DNA of 64,000 bases, taken from Enterobacter cloacae. Lineage in GTDB: Bacteria; Pseudomonadota; Gammaproteobacteria; Enterobacterales; Enterobacteriaceae. The translations under genes and the position numbers were made by a program. Under the pieces are notes generated by a model. The model was not told the DNA's origin. It saw only the letters and a list, made by a program, of their open reading frames with translations, and searched no databases. Below are positions 49,149 through 57,643 of the stretch, one piece after another (positions within the stretch are counted from its first letter, which is position 1; every line of letters begins with the position of its first letter). Where the stretch lies: positions 1,984,001 to 2,048,000 of the forward strand of contig AP022133.1 of NCBI GenBank assembly GCA_014169315.1. Reading direction: 5' to 3'.

Positions 49149-49176
49149 TTACCGGCCCGTAGGGGCCGGTAATATT
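49149..49176 (+). terminator. hairpin after tssC
   Basis: Perfect 10-bp stem TTACCGGCCC (49149-49158) / GGGCCGGTAA (49163-49172), loop GTAG, then TATTTCTG. The tail is not a clean T run, so it may be a partial terminator or a processing/stability element that separates sheath genes from hcp. Confidence 0.7.
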
Positions 49177-49240
49177 TCTGAACCCTGGTAATAAAAGACT
49201 TCACATTCTTTCCGTTCATTCAGGGGGAGTGTTAAGACTG

Positions 49241-49262
49241 TCAAATGACACGAGTCGTTTGA
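49241..49262. promoter_or_regulatory. inverted repeat in the hcp leader
   Basis: TCAAATGAC (49241-49249) and GTCGTTTGA (49254-49262) pair except for one position, loop ACGA. It lies 110 bases before hcp in a 230-base gap with no gene. It could be an operator or an RNA hairpin; nothing in sequence decides. Confidence 0.4.
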
Positions 49263-49372
49263 TATGAGGCAGAGGTAAAATATGGACGGTTTTATTCAGC
49301 CCCATGCTTTCCTGTTTGCCATATAAGGGCTTTTTCGAAAGCAATATTGTTCATTCACGAAGAGTAGATATT

Positions 49373-49855
49373 ATGGCTATTGATATGTTTCTGAAGGTCG
49401 AGGGTGTTACGGGCGAATCTAAAGATTCTAACCACACCGGCTGGACTGATATTACCTCCTTCTCCTGGGGCGCGTCCCAGCCAGGTAATATGAGTGTCGG
49501 TGGTGGTGGCGGTGCCGGTAAAGTTAACTTTAACGACCTGCACATTAACGCACTGATCGACAAATCTACCACAGCAATTCTGAAGCACTGCGCGAGCGGT
49601 AAACACCTGACCAAAGTTGAACTGTCAGTTTGTAAAGCAGGCGGCCAGCAGGTTGAATATACCCGCATCACGCTGGAAGATGTTCTGGTGACCTCCGTCC
49701 AGTATACCGGTGCAGACAACGGCGATACCGTTGGTGTGACCTATGCATTCCAGGCTGCGAAAGTGAAACAGCAGTACTGGGAGCAGACGACTGCCGGTGG
49801 TAAAGGTGCTGAAAGCAGCGCTGGCTGGAATATCAAAGAGAACAAAGAAGCATAA
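49373..49855 (+). CDS. hcp: T6SS tail tube protein Hcp (TssD)
   Basis: 160 residues. MAIDMFLKVEGVTGESKDSN, TDITSFSWGASQPGN, the Gly-rich VGGGGGAGKVNF loop, and the C-terminal YEQTTAGGKG-like region (WEQTTAGGKGAESSAGWNI) identify it. Hexameric rings stack into the tube and chaperone small effectors in their lumen; the small amidase Tae4 encoded next is the type of cargo that uses Hcp. The frame opens at 49304, but ATG 49373 gives the conserved N-terminus. Flanked by hairpins, so it is likely expressed partly on its own. Confidence 0.96.
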   Translation: MAIDMFLKVEGVTGESKDSNHTGWTDITSFSWGASQPGNMSVGGGGGAGKVNFNDLHINALIDKSTTAILKHCASGKHLTKVELSVCKAGGQQVEYTRITLEDVLVTSVQYTGADNGDTVGVTYAFQAAKVKQQYWEQTTAGGKGAESSAGWNIKENKEA

Positions 49856-49911
49856 TAGTAGTGGGCCCGAAAGGGCTCACTTTATTGAGTCTCTTATCAA
49901 GGAGAAACAAG

Positions 49912-50403
49912 ATGTCTCATATGCGTCCTGCTTTTGGTGCCGCCTGGAACCGATTCAGAGAAGTGAACGTTAACGTAGAACAGGTTGGCAAGTTACTGGG
50001 TGGAAAAGTTCAGCATAATATTGATGCCGGTATTTTTAAAAATGCCTGCCCCATTCGTATGAGCTACGTTTTAAATTATTGCGGCATTTCTGTTCCTTCT
50101 AATAGTAAATATGCGACAGTGACCGGAAACGACAAAAAGCGATATATGTTCCGTGTCAAAGATATGATTGCATTTCTACCCACGGTACTGGGCAATGCAG
50201 ATATGTCAGTTTCTTCTCCTTCTCCAGCACAATTTACGGGAAAGCAAGGCATTATAATCTTTACCGGACATGGCTGGAGTGATGCAACCGGGCATGTAAC
50301 ACTCTGGAATGGAAATATTTGCTCTGATGATTGCCATTTCCTTGGTTCTCCGGGTAATGGTTCGTTTATTCCTACCAACGCAACATTCTGGAGCCTGAAA
50401 TGA
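49912..50403 (+). CDS. tae4: T6SS amidase effector Tae4
   Basis: 163 residues. A small NlpC/P60-like peptidoglycan amidase that cuts the gamma-D-Glu to mDAP bond in the stem peptide of rival cells. The catalytic cysteine is Cys46 in KNACPIRMSYVLNYCG, the histidine is His128 in GHGWSDATGHVTLWNG, and an Asp at 139/140 completes the triad; this matches Tae4 as solved from E. cloacae and Salmonella. No signal peptide, in line with delivery by Hcp. RBS AAGGAGAAA. Base composition is more A+T-rich than tssC or tagH. Its stop overlaps the tai4 start by four bases. Confidence 0.94.
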   Translation: MSHMRPAFGAAWNRFREVNVNVEQVGKLLGGKVQHNIDAGIFKNACPIRMSYVLNYCGISVPSNSKYATVTGNDKKRYMFRVKDMIAFLPTVLGNADMSVSSPSPAQFTGKQGIIIFTGHGWSDATGHVTLWNGNICSDDCHFLGSPGNGSFIPTNATFWSLK

Positions 50404-50753
50404 AACGTTTATTACTGCTCGTATTAGCTTTAAATGCCTCTGTTGTTTATGCCCAAACACTGCCTGATGTCAGTGCATTTTCTCAGCAACAAATTTTTGA
50501 AAACTGGGTGCAAAATCGATGCGTCGGTAAGATTGCGGACAGTAAAAGCCTGAAAGATGATGCAGAGGCCAGCGCCGCCGCATGGCTTGAAGCAAGTAAT
50601 CTGCCAGCAGAGAATTTTGAAAAAGCTGACAAGGTGATTGTTTCCTTACTTAAAGAGAAGGTAGGCGGAACCGAACCGGGTAATTATCAGGTATTAAAGT
50701 GCAGCTTAATCGCTAATAGCGATGCAATTCGTTCGCTCAAAAACCCAAAATAG
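50400..50753 (+). CDS. tai4: Tae4 immunity protein Tai4
   Basis: 117 residues with a Sec signal peptide (MKRLLLLVLALNASVVYA, cut near residue 18), leaving a helical periplasmic protein. Tai4 dimers block the Tae4 active site and protect the producer from its own kin. The two remaining cysteines, in NRCVGKI and LKCSLI, fit the disulfide of known Tai4. Translationally coupled to tae4 (ATGA overlap). Confidence 0.92.
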   Translation: MKRLLLLVLALNASVVYAQTLPDVSAFSQQQIFENWVQNRCVGKIADSKSLKDDAEASAAAWLEASNLPAENFEKADKVIVSLLKEKVGGTEPGNYQVLKCSLIANSDAIRSLKNPK

Positions 50754-50772
50754 AAAAAATGGGAGCGTCCCC

Positions 50773-50809
50773 AAACGCCGCCGTTCTCGCCCCGAGAGCG
50801 GCAGCGTTT
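50773..50809 (+). terminator. long hairpin between tai4 and tagH
   Basis: AAACGC-GCCG-CTCG arms: AAACGCCGCCGTTCTCG (50773-50789) pairs with CGAGAGCGGCAGCGTTT (50793-50809) with two mismatches and a three-base loop. No T run follows, so it looks like an RNA stability, processing or attenuation element rather than a full terminator. Confidence 0.6.
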
Positions 50810-50839
50810 GAGCGCTAATCATACCAGCAGGAATACGCC

Positions 50840-52594
50840 ATGCGATTCACGATTATTTCTACGAAACCCGGTCATCAGCCGCCACAGAGTAGCTGCGATT
50901 TCTATGCCCCGGGGGGCACTATTGGTCGCGGTACGGATAACAATCTGGTGCTGCCGGACAACGAGCGTACCATCTCGCGTCTGCAGGCCATTGTTCACGT
51001 TGACGCGCAGGGGGAATGCCGCGTCACCAACCGTGGCAGCGTCACCCGCGTGGTATTGAACGATATTCCGCTGGAGCGAGGGCGTCAGGTTGAGCTGCAG
51101 GATGGGGACATTCTCGGTATTGATGACTACCGCCTCGAAGTGAGCGACCTTATCCACGACACTCAGCCAGTCAGCCGCATGGCGGCCAGTATGCAACAGC
51201 AGGCCCGTCCGACAGTGGCACCTGCGCCCGCCGTAGAACCGGGGACGGTGAACGCGCCACCTCGCGCGAAAAGTGAACCTACCGCGGTGCCGACGGAAAT
51301 CTGGGACAGCCTGATGCAGGAGTTTTCCATCTCCGACAGCATCTCCAGCAACCGGACGAAGCCGCAGCCTGCGGCATCACACGATCCGTTCTCTCAGCCT
51401 GCCGCGCCGGAACGTAATGCCGAAGATCCGCTGGCGCTCTTTAACGATAGCGACCTGAAGCTTGAACGTAAGAATGTCGATCCTGATGCGTTGTTTAACG
51501 ACGAAGCCTTGTTCAGGAATGAAAGCATTTTTGACGACGTTACCCCCTCAACGCTGGTGCCGCCAGATGAGGATACGCCCTCCCTGCCAAAAGAAGAGGC
51601 GACGGATGAACTCGATCCGCTGGCCCTGTTTGGTGGTTCGGCCAGCGCACCAGCGGCACGCAGTGATGACCCGCTTGGTCTGATGGGCGGCGCGCCATTA
51701 ACCCATCCGGATGAAGTTATTACCGACAAACCGCTAGCAGAGCAGGAAGAGCAGGTGCTTGCCGAATCCACCCTGTTTGCCCCTGAACCTCAGGAAACTC
51801 TGCATGCTGTAGATGAAGAGCCCGTGCGTCCGGATTACGCCGGGTTCACCCTGCCAACGCCGCAGGCCGTTGTACGCAGCAATGCGCAAACCCCGAAAGG
51901 TCGTCTGCGTATCGACCCGGTAAAAAATGCAGCGTCCCCATCGGCGACCGCACACAGTGGAGATAAGGGGGAGGTGCTTCAGGGTGAACTGCTGGAAGCA
52001 TTGCTTGAAGGTATGGGGCTGAGCGAAATGCAGCCTGTGCCGCAGTTTAACCGTGAAAATATGCGCCAGCTCGGCCAGATTCTGGGCATGTTTTCTCAGG
52101 GCACCGTGGCGCTGCTCTCTTCGCGTTCCATTCTCAAACGCGGTGTAAAAGCCGATATGACGATGGTGCTCGACGATGCGAACAACCCGTTCAAACTGTT
52201 GCCGACCGGTAAAACGGTATTGATTCAGATGTTCGGTACCCCGATGCCGGGCTTTATGCCACCCACAAAATCCGTACGTGATGCACTTATTGATCTGCAG
52301 GCGCACCAGCTGGGGATGATCTCCGGCATTCGCGCCATTATTGCCGCGATGCTGCAATCCTTTAACCCAGAACAGCTCGAAGAGCAGGCGAAGCAAAATG
52401 GTATGACATCGCGTCTGGCGCTGCCGGGCAGCCGAAAGGCCGCGCTGTGGGACTATTTTGTGCGCAGCTATGGTGAGACGGCCGGTGAAATTGAGGACGA
52501 CTTCCATACCCTGTTTGGTGAGGCCTTCCTTCATGCCTACGACATGGAGGTTAATCAGTACAAAGACTCACAGAGCGGATCGGAAGAAAAATGA
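50840..52594 (+). CDS. tagH: T6SS FHA-domain protein TagH (Fha)
   Basis: 584 residues. An N-terminal FHA domain (about 20-85) has the phosphothreonine-binding motifs GGTIGRGTDNNLVLPD, ISRLQAIVHV, TNRGSVTRVVLN and LQDGDILGIDDYRL. A long acidic, Pro/Ala-rich middle (about 115-370) has repeated DPLALF blocks (residues near 195, 255 and 275). The C-terminal T6SS-specific helical domain (about 385-575: LLEALLEGMGLSEM, RENMRQLGQILGMFSQGT, YDMEVNQYKDSQSG) completes it. FHA binding to phosphorylated partners links the kinase signal to assembly. Stop overlaps the pppA start by four bases. Confidence 0.93.
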   Translation: MRFTIISTKPGHQPPQSSCDFYAPGGTIGRGTDNNLVLPDNERTISRLQAIVHVDAQGECRVTNRGSVTRVVLNDIPLERGRQVELQDGDILGIDDYRLEVSDLIHDTQPVSRMAASMQQQARPTVAPAPAVEPGTVNAPPRAKSEPTAVPTEIWDSLMQEFSISDSISSNRTKPQPAASHDPFSQPAAPERNAEDPLALFNDSDLKLERKNVDPDALFNDEALFRNESIFDDVTPSTLVPPDEDTPSLPKEEATDELDPLALFGGSASAPAARSDDPLGLMGGAPLTHPDEVITDKPLAEQEEQVLAESTLFAPEPQETLHAVDEEPVRPDYAGFTLPTPQAVVRSNAQTPKGRLRIDPVKNAASPSATAHSGDKGEVLQGELLEALLEGMGLSEMQPVPQFNRENMRQLGQILGMFSQGTVALLSSRSILKRGVKADMTMVLDDANNPFKLLPTGKTVLIQMFGTPMPGFMPPTKSVRDALIDLQAHQLGMISGIRAIIAAMLQSFNPEQLEEQAKQNGMTSRLALPGSRKAALWDYFVRSYGETAGEIEDDFHTLFGEAFLHAYDMEVNQYKDSQSGSEEK

Positions 52595-53388
52595 ATATCG
52601 CAACGGCTTCTCTCTCCCGCCAGGGGACGCGCGCCAGCAACCAGGATCAGACGGGAGAAACCATAGGGGAACGTTCAGCCTGCTTTGTCGTCTGTGATGG
52701 CATCGCTGGCTTGCCGGGTGGCGAGGTGGCTGCTGAGCTGGCCCGCAACAGCATTATTTCCCGCTTCGATGGCGACAAACACCTCAATGCGCAACATATC
52801 CGCGATTATGTGCAAACGGCGAATCGCACGATCCTTAATGAACAACAGGTCGTCCAGGAACATCACCGGATGGGCACCACGCTGGTCAGCCTGTTCATCG
52901 ACAGGGATTACCGTCTGGCCTATTGGGCGCATGCCGGGGATAGCCGCCTGTATCTGTTCCGCCGTGGCTGGCTGTGGCATGTGACCACCGATCACAGTCT
53001 GGTTCAGCAGATGAAAGATGCCGGACACCAGACCGATAACCTGAACAGTAACCTGCTGTATCTGGCGCTGGGTATTGAGAACGGGGGGCCGGAAGCGAGC
53101 TACAGTGACGTGGTTCAGGTCGAAGACGGCGATGCTTTTTTACTCTGCACCGACGGATTCTGGCATGGCGTCAGTGAAGAGCAGATGAAGCAGTCACTGC
53201 ACATGGTCAATACGCCGCAAGAGTGGCTGACGTTAATGAACCAAATCATTCAAAAGAATGGCGAACAGGAAGGGAATGCTCAGGATAACTATACCGCCGT
53301 GGCGGTGTGGATGGGCAGCCCTCAGGACACCACTTTGCTGCATACGCTCTCTGACGCGGCACAATTTCTTCCCTGCGGAACTGATTAG
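52591..53388 (+). CDS. pppA: T6SS PP2C-type phosphatase PppA (TagG)
   Basis: 265 residues. Metal-dependent Ser/Thr phosphatase domain: SRQGTRASNQDQTGE, CFVVCDGIAGLPGGEVAAEL, WAHAGDSRLYLFRRG, ALGIENG and DNYTAVAVWM hold the Asp metal ligands. It reverses the phosphorylation made by the kinase at 61358 and so tones down T6SS assembly. The fourth gene position tagH-pppA is translationally coupled. Confidence 0.93.
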   Translation: MNIATASLSRQGTRASNQDQTGETIGERSACFVVCDGIAGLPGGEVAAELARNSIISRFDGDKHLNAQHIRDYVQTANRTILNEQQVVQEHHRMGTTLVSLFIDRDYRLAYWAHAGDSRLYLFRRGWLWHVTTDHSLVQQMKDAGHQTDNLNSNLLYLALGIENGGPEASYSDVVQVEDGDAFLLCTDGFWHGVSEEQMKQSLHMVNTPQEWLTLMNQIIQKNGEQEGNAQDNYTAVAVWMGSPQDTTLLHTLSDAAQFLPCGTD

Positions 53389-53404
53389 ACACACAAGGAC
53401 TGAT

Positions 53405-54391
53405 ATGAAACTTTGGCTATCGGGTTTGGCACTTCTGGCGGTGGCGTCCACCGCACAGGCTGAAAATTTCCGCATCGTGCAGTCACCTGCGCAGAAGCTG
53501 GATATCTGGATCGACGGTATTAAAGACAACACGCCACAGAGCTGGTGTAAGTCTGAGGTTGCGCTGCGTATTGTGGCGAACGGTAACAAAAACGTGTCTG
53601 TGCTCGAAAATTTTGTGCCACGTCTTGGCTCACTACTGGAGCACCAGTGCAGCAAGCTGAATAAACTCAGCTGGACGCTCAACGATCCCACTGGCGTGAC
53701 GCTTGCACAGGGTACCGCCGGTAAAGCGCAGGACTGGGCGCTGGTGGTGAAACAGCAGCAGGCTACGGCAGCCAACACCGCCACCAGCACTGCACTATTA
53801 CCGCCTGAGCAAAACCCTGAATCACACACGGTGGCAGCAGACCGTACACCGTGGCAGGAGTTTACCCTTCTGGATGGTTGCCATCTGCGCACCTTCTGGG
53901 AGGGCGGTTCTTCTGAACCTGCGATATTTATTCCGGACTCTGACACCACCCGCTGTGGAAATGGCAGCTGGCTGAGCGGTCACACGGTTATCTCGCAATC
54001 CCGCAGTGGGGCGCAGAAAGAGATGGCGGTGACGTACATTCACGGTTTCCCGGTGATGGGATTAAATAAAAGTGCCGATCCGGAAAATGCGCTGATCACC
54101 ACTGTCAATAAAGAACGCATGGTGTTCAGCACCAGGAATAGCGATCAGAGCTGGATGATCCTGCCTTACGACAGCACCCTGAATGGCTGGAAAAGTAACG
54201 GTACGGTGGCGGTAGAAATCTCTCGTGAGACGGCCAGCGACGACGCAAAACTGCAGGCGCGCATTGCCGCGGTGAAACAGGTCTGGAGTGCCTGGGTTGC
54301 TCCCGGTACCCCTCTTAATATTGTCCTGATTGACACGCTTCGCCCTCAACTGCGCGAGCCGGCAGTGGGCACCTGGCGCGCGGCAAATTAA
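53405..54391 (+). CDS. Unrecognised periplasmic four-cysteine protein of the T6SS locus
   Basis: 328 residues after choosing ATG 53405 (AAGGA at 53396-53400); the frame opens earlier inside pppA. A clear Sec signal peptide (MKLWLSGLALLAVASTAQA) is followed by a mature part with four cysteines at 48, 82, 159 and 184, spaced as two likely disulfides. The region 115-145 is Ala/Thr/Pro-rich and may be a linker between two domains: NFRIVQSPAQKLDIWIDG onward, and DRTPWQEFTLLDGCHLRTFW onward. No lipobox and no second membrane helix. I do not recognise a family. It lies between pppA and tagJ with 9-base spacing, so it is part of the operon; a role in the periplasmic sensing arm of the kinase switch is an inference. 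Confidence 0.8.
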   Translation: MKLWLSGLALLAVASTAQAENFRIVQSPAQKLDIWIDGIKDNTPQSWCKSEVALRIVANGNKNVSVLENFVPRLGSLLEHQCSKLNKLSWTLNDPTGVTLAQGTAGKAQDWALVVKQQQATAANTATSTALLPPEQNPESHTVAADRTPWQEFTLLDGCHLRTFWEGGSSEPAIFIPDSDTTRCGNGSWLSGHTVISQSRSGAQKEMAVTYIHGFPVMGLNKSADPENALITTVNKERMVFSTRNSDQSWMILPYDSTLNGWKSNGTVAVEISRETASDDAKLQARIAAVKQVWSAWVAPGTPLNIVLIDTLRPQLREPAVGTWRAAN

Positions 54392-54400
54392 GGAATGGCT

Positions 54401-55213
54401 ATGAACACGCTCTATCAACACCTGGCCGGTGAGTCGCTCAGTGACGCACTGCAGCGCATTGAAGCCGGGATCAAAGCCCGACCGGCGGACGCCGATCTCC
54501 GCGCCGCGTTTGTGCAGTTTTTAACACTCAGCGGTAACTGGACGCGGGCTCTGACCCAGCTGAAAAGCTGGCTGGCACTTAAACCCCAGGCAAAACCGAC
54601 CGTGACGCTGCTGGAACAGTCCATTGAGGGCGAGCTGCAGCGTGCCCGGGTTTTCGCAGGGCAGGCTCGTCCGTCCATGCCGGAGGCGCAGTGGCCGTGG
54701 TTAACCCTGCTTGCCGATGCGCTCATGGAGAGCGGAGAGCGCGCTCAGGCGTTGCGTCTGGCTGCGCTGGAGCAGGCATCAGCGAATGCCGGCCAGCGGG
54801 TGTTCGAAAACGAAGAGACGCAGGCATTTGAGTGGCTGATGGACGGTGATGCCCGTCTGGGACCGGTGTGTGAAACCCTCGTCAATGGCCGTTATTTCTG
54901 GCTGCCGTTTAGCGCTATCGAAGCGATCCATTTCCAGGCTCCTGCCAGTGTGACCGACCTGGTCTGGCGTCATTCGCTGGTACGTCTGACTGACGGTACG
55001 GAGCAGGTCTGTCAGATCCCTGCACGCTATCCATTTGCTGATGATGCTTCAGACGCCGTCAGGCTTGGGCGCACCACAGAGTGGTTACCGCTCGACAGCG
55101 AAGGCACGCTTTACGAAGGCATGGGGCAGAAGGCCTGGCTCAGCGAGCAAAGCGAAAGCCCGCTGCTGTCGCTGAGTCTCGTGACGTTTGCAACGGATGG
55201 AGCACATGAGTAA
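54401..55213 (+). CDS. tagJ: T6SS accessory protein TagJ (ImpE/SciE)
   Basis: 270 residues. The ImpE-type pattern is seen: a TPR-like N-terminal half (SDALQRIEAGIKARPADADL, AAFVQFLTLSGNWTRALTQL, AQALRLAALEQAS) and a C-terminal half with NGRYFWLPFSAIEAIHFQAP and VRLGRTTEWLPL. TagJ binds the N-terminus of TssB and ClpV in P. aeruginosa and helps sheath recycling. ATG 54395 is in frame but touches AAGGA; ATG 54401 has proper spacing. Its last eight bases overlap tssE. Confidence 0.9.
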   Translation: MNTLYQHLAGESLSDALQRIEAGIKARPADADLRAAFVQFLTLSGNWTRALTQLKSWLALKPQAKPTVTLLEQSIEGELQRARVFAGQARPSMPEAQWPWLTLLADALMESGERAQALRLAALEQASANAGQRVFENEETQAFEWLMDGDARLGPVCETLVNGRYFWLPFSAIEAIHFQAPASVTDLVWRHSLVRLTDGTEQVCQIPARYPFADDASDAVRLGRTTEWLPLDSEGTLYEGMGQKAWLSEQSESPLLSLSLVTFATDGAHE

Positions 55214-55769
55214 TCCCGCTGGCGAAGGCGACCTGCTACGCAGTGGCTGGCAAGCCCGCAACAGACAGGAAAAAGTGGGGGCGCGCGACAAAATGCAGCC
55301 TTCACTGCTGGATCGCCTCACCGATAACGACCCGGAAAAAAAACGTGAGGCGGCCAACAGCAATCTGATTACCCACGCGGCGCTGCGCCGCAGCGTGCTG
55401 CGGGATTTACAGTGGCTGTTTAACACCATTAACCATGACGCGTCCTGTGACCTGGGTGCGTTGCCGCAGGTGAAACGCTCTGTGGTGAATTTTGGCGTTG
55501 CCCCGCTGGCGGGGAAGAGAATGTCAGATATCGAATGGCACGACCTTCAGCGCAAACTCACCGAGGCCATCATTAATTTCGAACCCCGTATTTTGCCCCA
55601 GGGGCTGCAGGTTCGCTGCGTGTCTGATACCTCCTCGCTGGATCTGCATAACGTTCTGTCCATCGAGATAAAAGGGCGTTTGTGGTGTGTACCGTACCCG
55701 CTGGAGTTTCTGTTTCGCACGGATGTTGATCTGGAAAACGGTCATTTTGAACTCAAAGATGCGGGGTAA
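55206..55769 (+). CDS. tssE: T6SS baseplate subunit TssE (gp25-like)
   Basis: 187 residues. The gpW/gp25 fold is recognised from MQPSLLDRLTDNDPEKKREA, ALRRSVLRDLQWLFNTINHD, the conserved VKRSVVNFGVAPLAG and IINFEPRILPQGLQVRCVSD. Baseplate wedge component that nucleates the sheath. ATG 55206 lies inside the end of tagJ with GGAG just before; ATG 55197 is an alternative. Confidence 0.94.
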   Translation: MSNPAGEGDLLRSGWQARNRQEKVGARDKMQPSLLDRLTDNDPEKKREAANSNLITHAALRRSVLRDLQWLFNTINHDASCDLGALPQVKRSVVNFGVAPLAGKRMSDIEWHDLQRKLTEAIINFEPRILPQGLQVRCVSDTSSLDLHNVLSIEIKGRLWCVPYPLEFLFRTDVDLENGHFELKDAG

Positions 55770-55771
55770 TC

Positions 55772-57643
55772 ATGGAAAGTAAACTGCTCGAATATTACAA
55801 CCGTGAGCTGGCCTATCTGCGCGAGATGGGAGCCGAGTTTGCCGAACGTTACCCCAAAGTTGCCGGGCGGTTGGGGATGCGCGGCATCGACGTGGCGGAT
55901 CCGTACATCGAGCGACTGATGGAGGGGTTTGCCTTCCTCACCTCCCGCGTGCAGATGAAAATGGACGCGGAGTTTCCTCGCTTCTCCCAGCGGATGCTGG
56001 AGATGATCGCGCCTAACTACCTTGCACCGACACCCTCAATGGCGATTGCTGAAATCCAGCCCGACAGTAGCCGGGGCGATCTGAGCAATGGCTTCATTGT
56101 GCCGCGCGGTACCATGATGGACAGCCTGGCGCTGAAAAAAACCGGCGTGACCTGCAGCTATACCACGGCGCACGAAGTTAACCTGCTCCCGCTGAAAATT
56201 GAAAAGGTCGAACTGGGCGGTGTACCTGCCGATCTGCCGCTGGCGCAGCTCGGTCTGAGCCAGCGGGGTATCAACAGCGCTTTGCGGATCCGTATCGCCT
56301 GCGATGGCCCGCAAAACCTCGGGCACCTTGATTTTGACCGTCTGGAGTTTTTCCTCAGCGGCCCGGACATTGAGGCACTGAAACTGCTGGAACTGGTGAT
56401 GGAGCACCACGTGGGCATTGTCTGCCAGACCGTGAGCGGACAACCACAACGTCAGATGCTGGCGTCTGATTCGCTGCGTCAGGAGGGCTTTGCGCCGAAC
56501 CAGGCGCTGCTTCCGGACGACCTGCGCAACTTTGACGGCTACCGTCTGCTCCAGGAGTATTTTGCCTTTCCGGCACGTTTTCGTTTCATCAGCCTGAGCG
56601 GTCTGGGCAAGCTTATCCAGCGCTGTGAAAGCGAAAAAGCATTCGATATGTTCATTCTTCTGGATAAGACCGATGAACAGCTGGAGCGTGTTGTGGATGC
56701 CAGCCATCTGGCGCTGCACTGTACTCCGGTTATCAACCTGTTTCCGAAGGTTGCGGCGCGCCAGAAGCTGAATGAAGGCCAGCATGAATACCACCTGGTG
56801 GTGGATAATATTCGCCCCCTGGATTATGAAATTTACGCGGTCAACAACATCTATGCCAGTGCCGATGGCCAGCGCGACGACCAGACGTTTCGTCCGTTCT
56901 GGAGCTCCTGGAGCGGGGATGCGGGCAACTACGGTGCCTATTTTTCACTGCGCCGCGAACAGCGCGTACTTTCGGAGCATGCGCTGAGATATGGCACGCG
57001 CACTGGCTATATCGGTTCGGAAGTTTTTGTCTCGCTGGTGGATGAGCAACATGCGCCGTGGCAGGACAACCTGCGCTACATTTCCGCTGACGTGCTGTGT
57101 ACCAGCCGCGACTTGCCCCTGATGCTGCAGCAGGAGCTTGGGCAATTCATCATGGCCGACTCGATGCCAGTGAAATCCCTGACTCTGCGTAAAGGTCCGA
57201 CGCCACCGCGTCCGGCACTGGCCGAAGGATTCAGCACCTGGCGGCTCATTAGCCAGCTGCAGATGAACTATCTCAGCCTGATGGACAGCGAAAATGAAGA
57301 GGGGGCTGCGGCGCTGCGTCAGCTGTTAGGACTGTATGCCAGCCTGGCAGAAACGCCCGTTGCACGTCAGGTCGATGGCGTTCGCCACTGCGTGCTGGAG
57401 CCGGTTCACCGACGCGTCCCTGAGCCTGGCCCGGTCGTATTTGCCCGTGGAATTGGCATTACCCTGACGGTGGATGAGCGTGCATTTTCCGGTGCCAGCC
57501 CCTGGCTTTTCGGTAGCGTGCTGGAACGTCTGTTTGCTCGCCTGGTGTCGATCAACAGCTTTACGGAGTTTACCCTGAACAGCCAGCAGCGCGGCGAGAT
57601 TGGCTACTGGGCACCGAGAATGGGTAAAAGGGCACTGATATGA
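55772..57643 (+). CDS. tssF: T6SS baseplate subunit TssF
   Basis: 623 residues. It starts LLEYYNRELAYLREMGAEFA and has ERYPKVAGRLGMRGIDVADP, YIERLMEGFAFLTSRVQMKM and FPRFSQRMLEMIAPNYLAPT, the family hallmarks; the end has FTEFTLNSQQRGEI. Two copies pair with one TssG in the wedge. Stop overlaps tssG by four bases. Confidence 0.96.
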   Translation: MESKLLEYYNRELAYLREMGAEFAERYPKVAGRLGMRGIDVADPYIERLMEGFAFLTSRVQMKMDAEFPRFSQRMLEMIAPNYLAPTPSMAIAEIQPDSSRGDLSNGFIVPRGTMMDSLALKKTGVTCSYTTAHEVNLLPLKIEKVELGGVPADLPLAQLGLSQRGINSALRIRIACDGPQNLGHLDFDRLEFFLSGPDIEALKLLELVMEHHVGIVCQTVSGQPQRQMLASDSLRQEGFAPNQALLPDDLRNFDGYRLLQEYFAFPARFRFISLSGLGKLIQRCESEKAFDMFILLDKTDEQLERVVDASHLALHCTPVINLFPKVAARQKLNEGQHEYHLVVDNIRPLDYEIYAVNNIYASADGQRDDQTFRPFWSSWSGDAGNYGAYFSLRREQRVLSEHALRYGTRTGYIGSEVFVSLVDEQHAPWQDNLRYISADVLCTSRDLPLMLQQELGQFIMADSMPVKSLTLRKGPTPPRPALAEGFSTWRLISQLQMNYLSLMDSENEEGAAALRQLLGLYASLAETPVARQVDGVRHCVLEPVHRRVPEPGPVVFARGIGITLTVDERAFSGASPWLFGSVLERLFARLVSINSFTEFTLNSQQRGEIGYWAPRMGKRALI

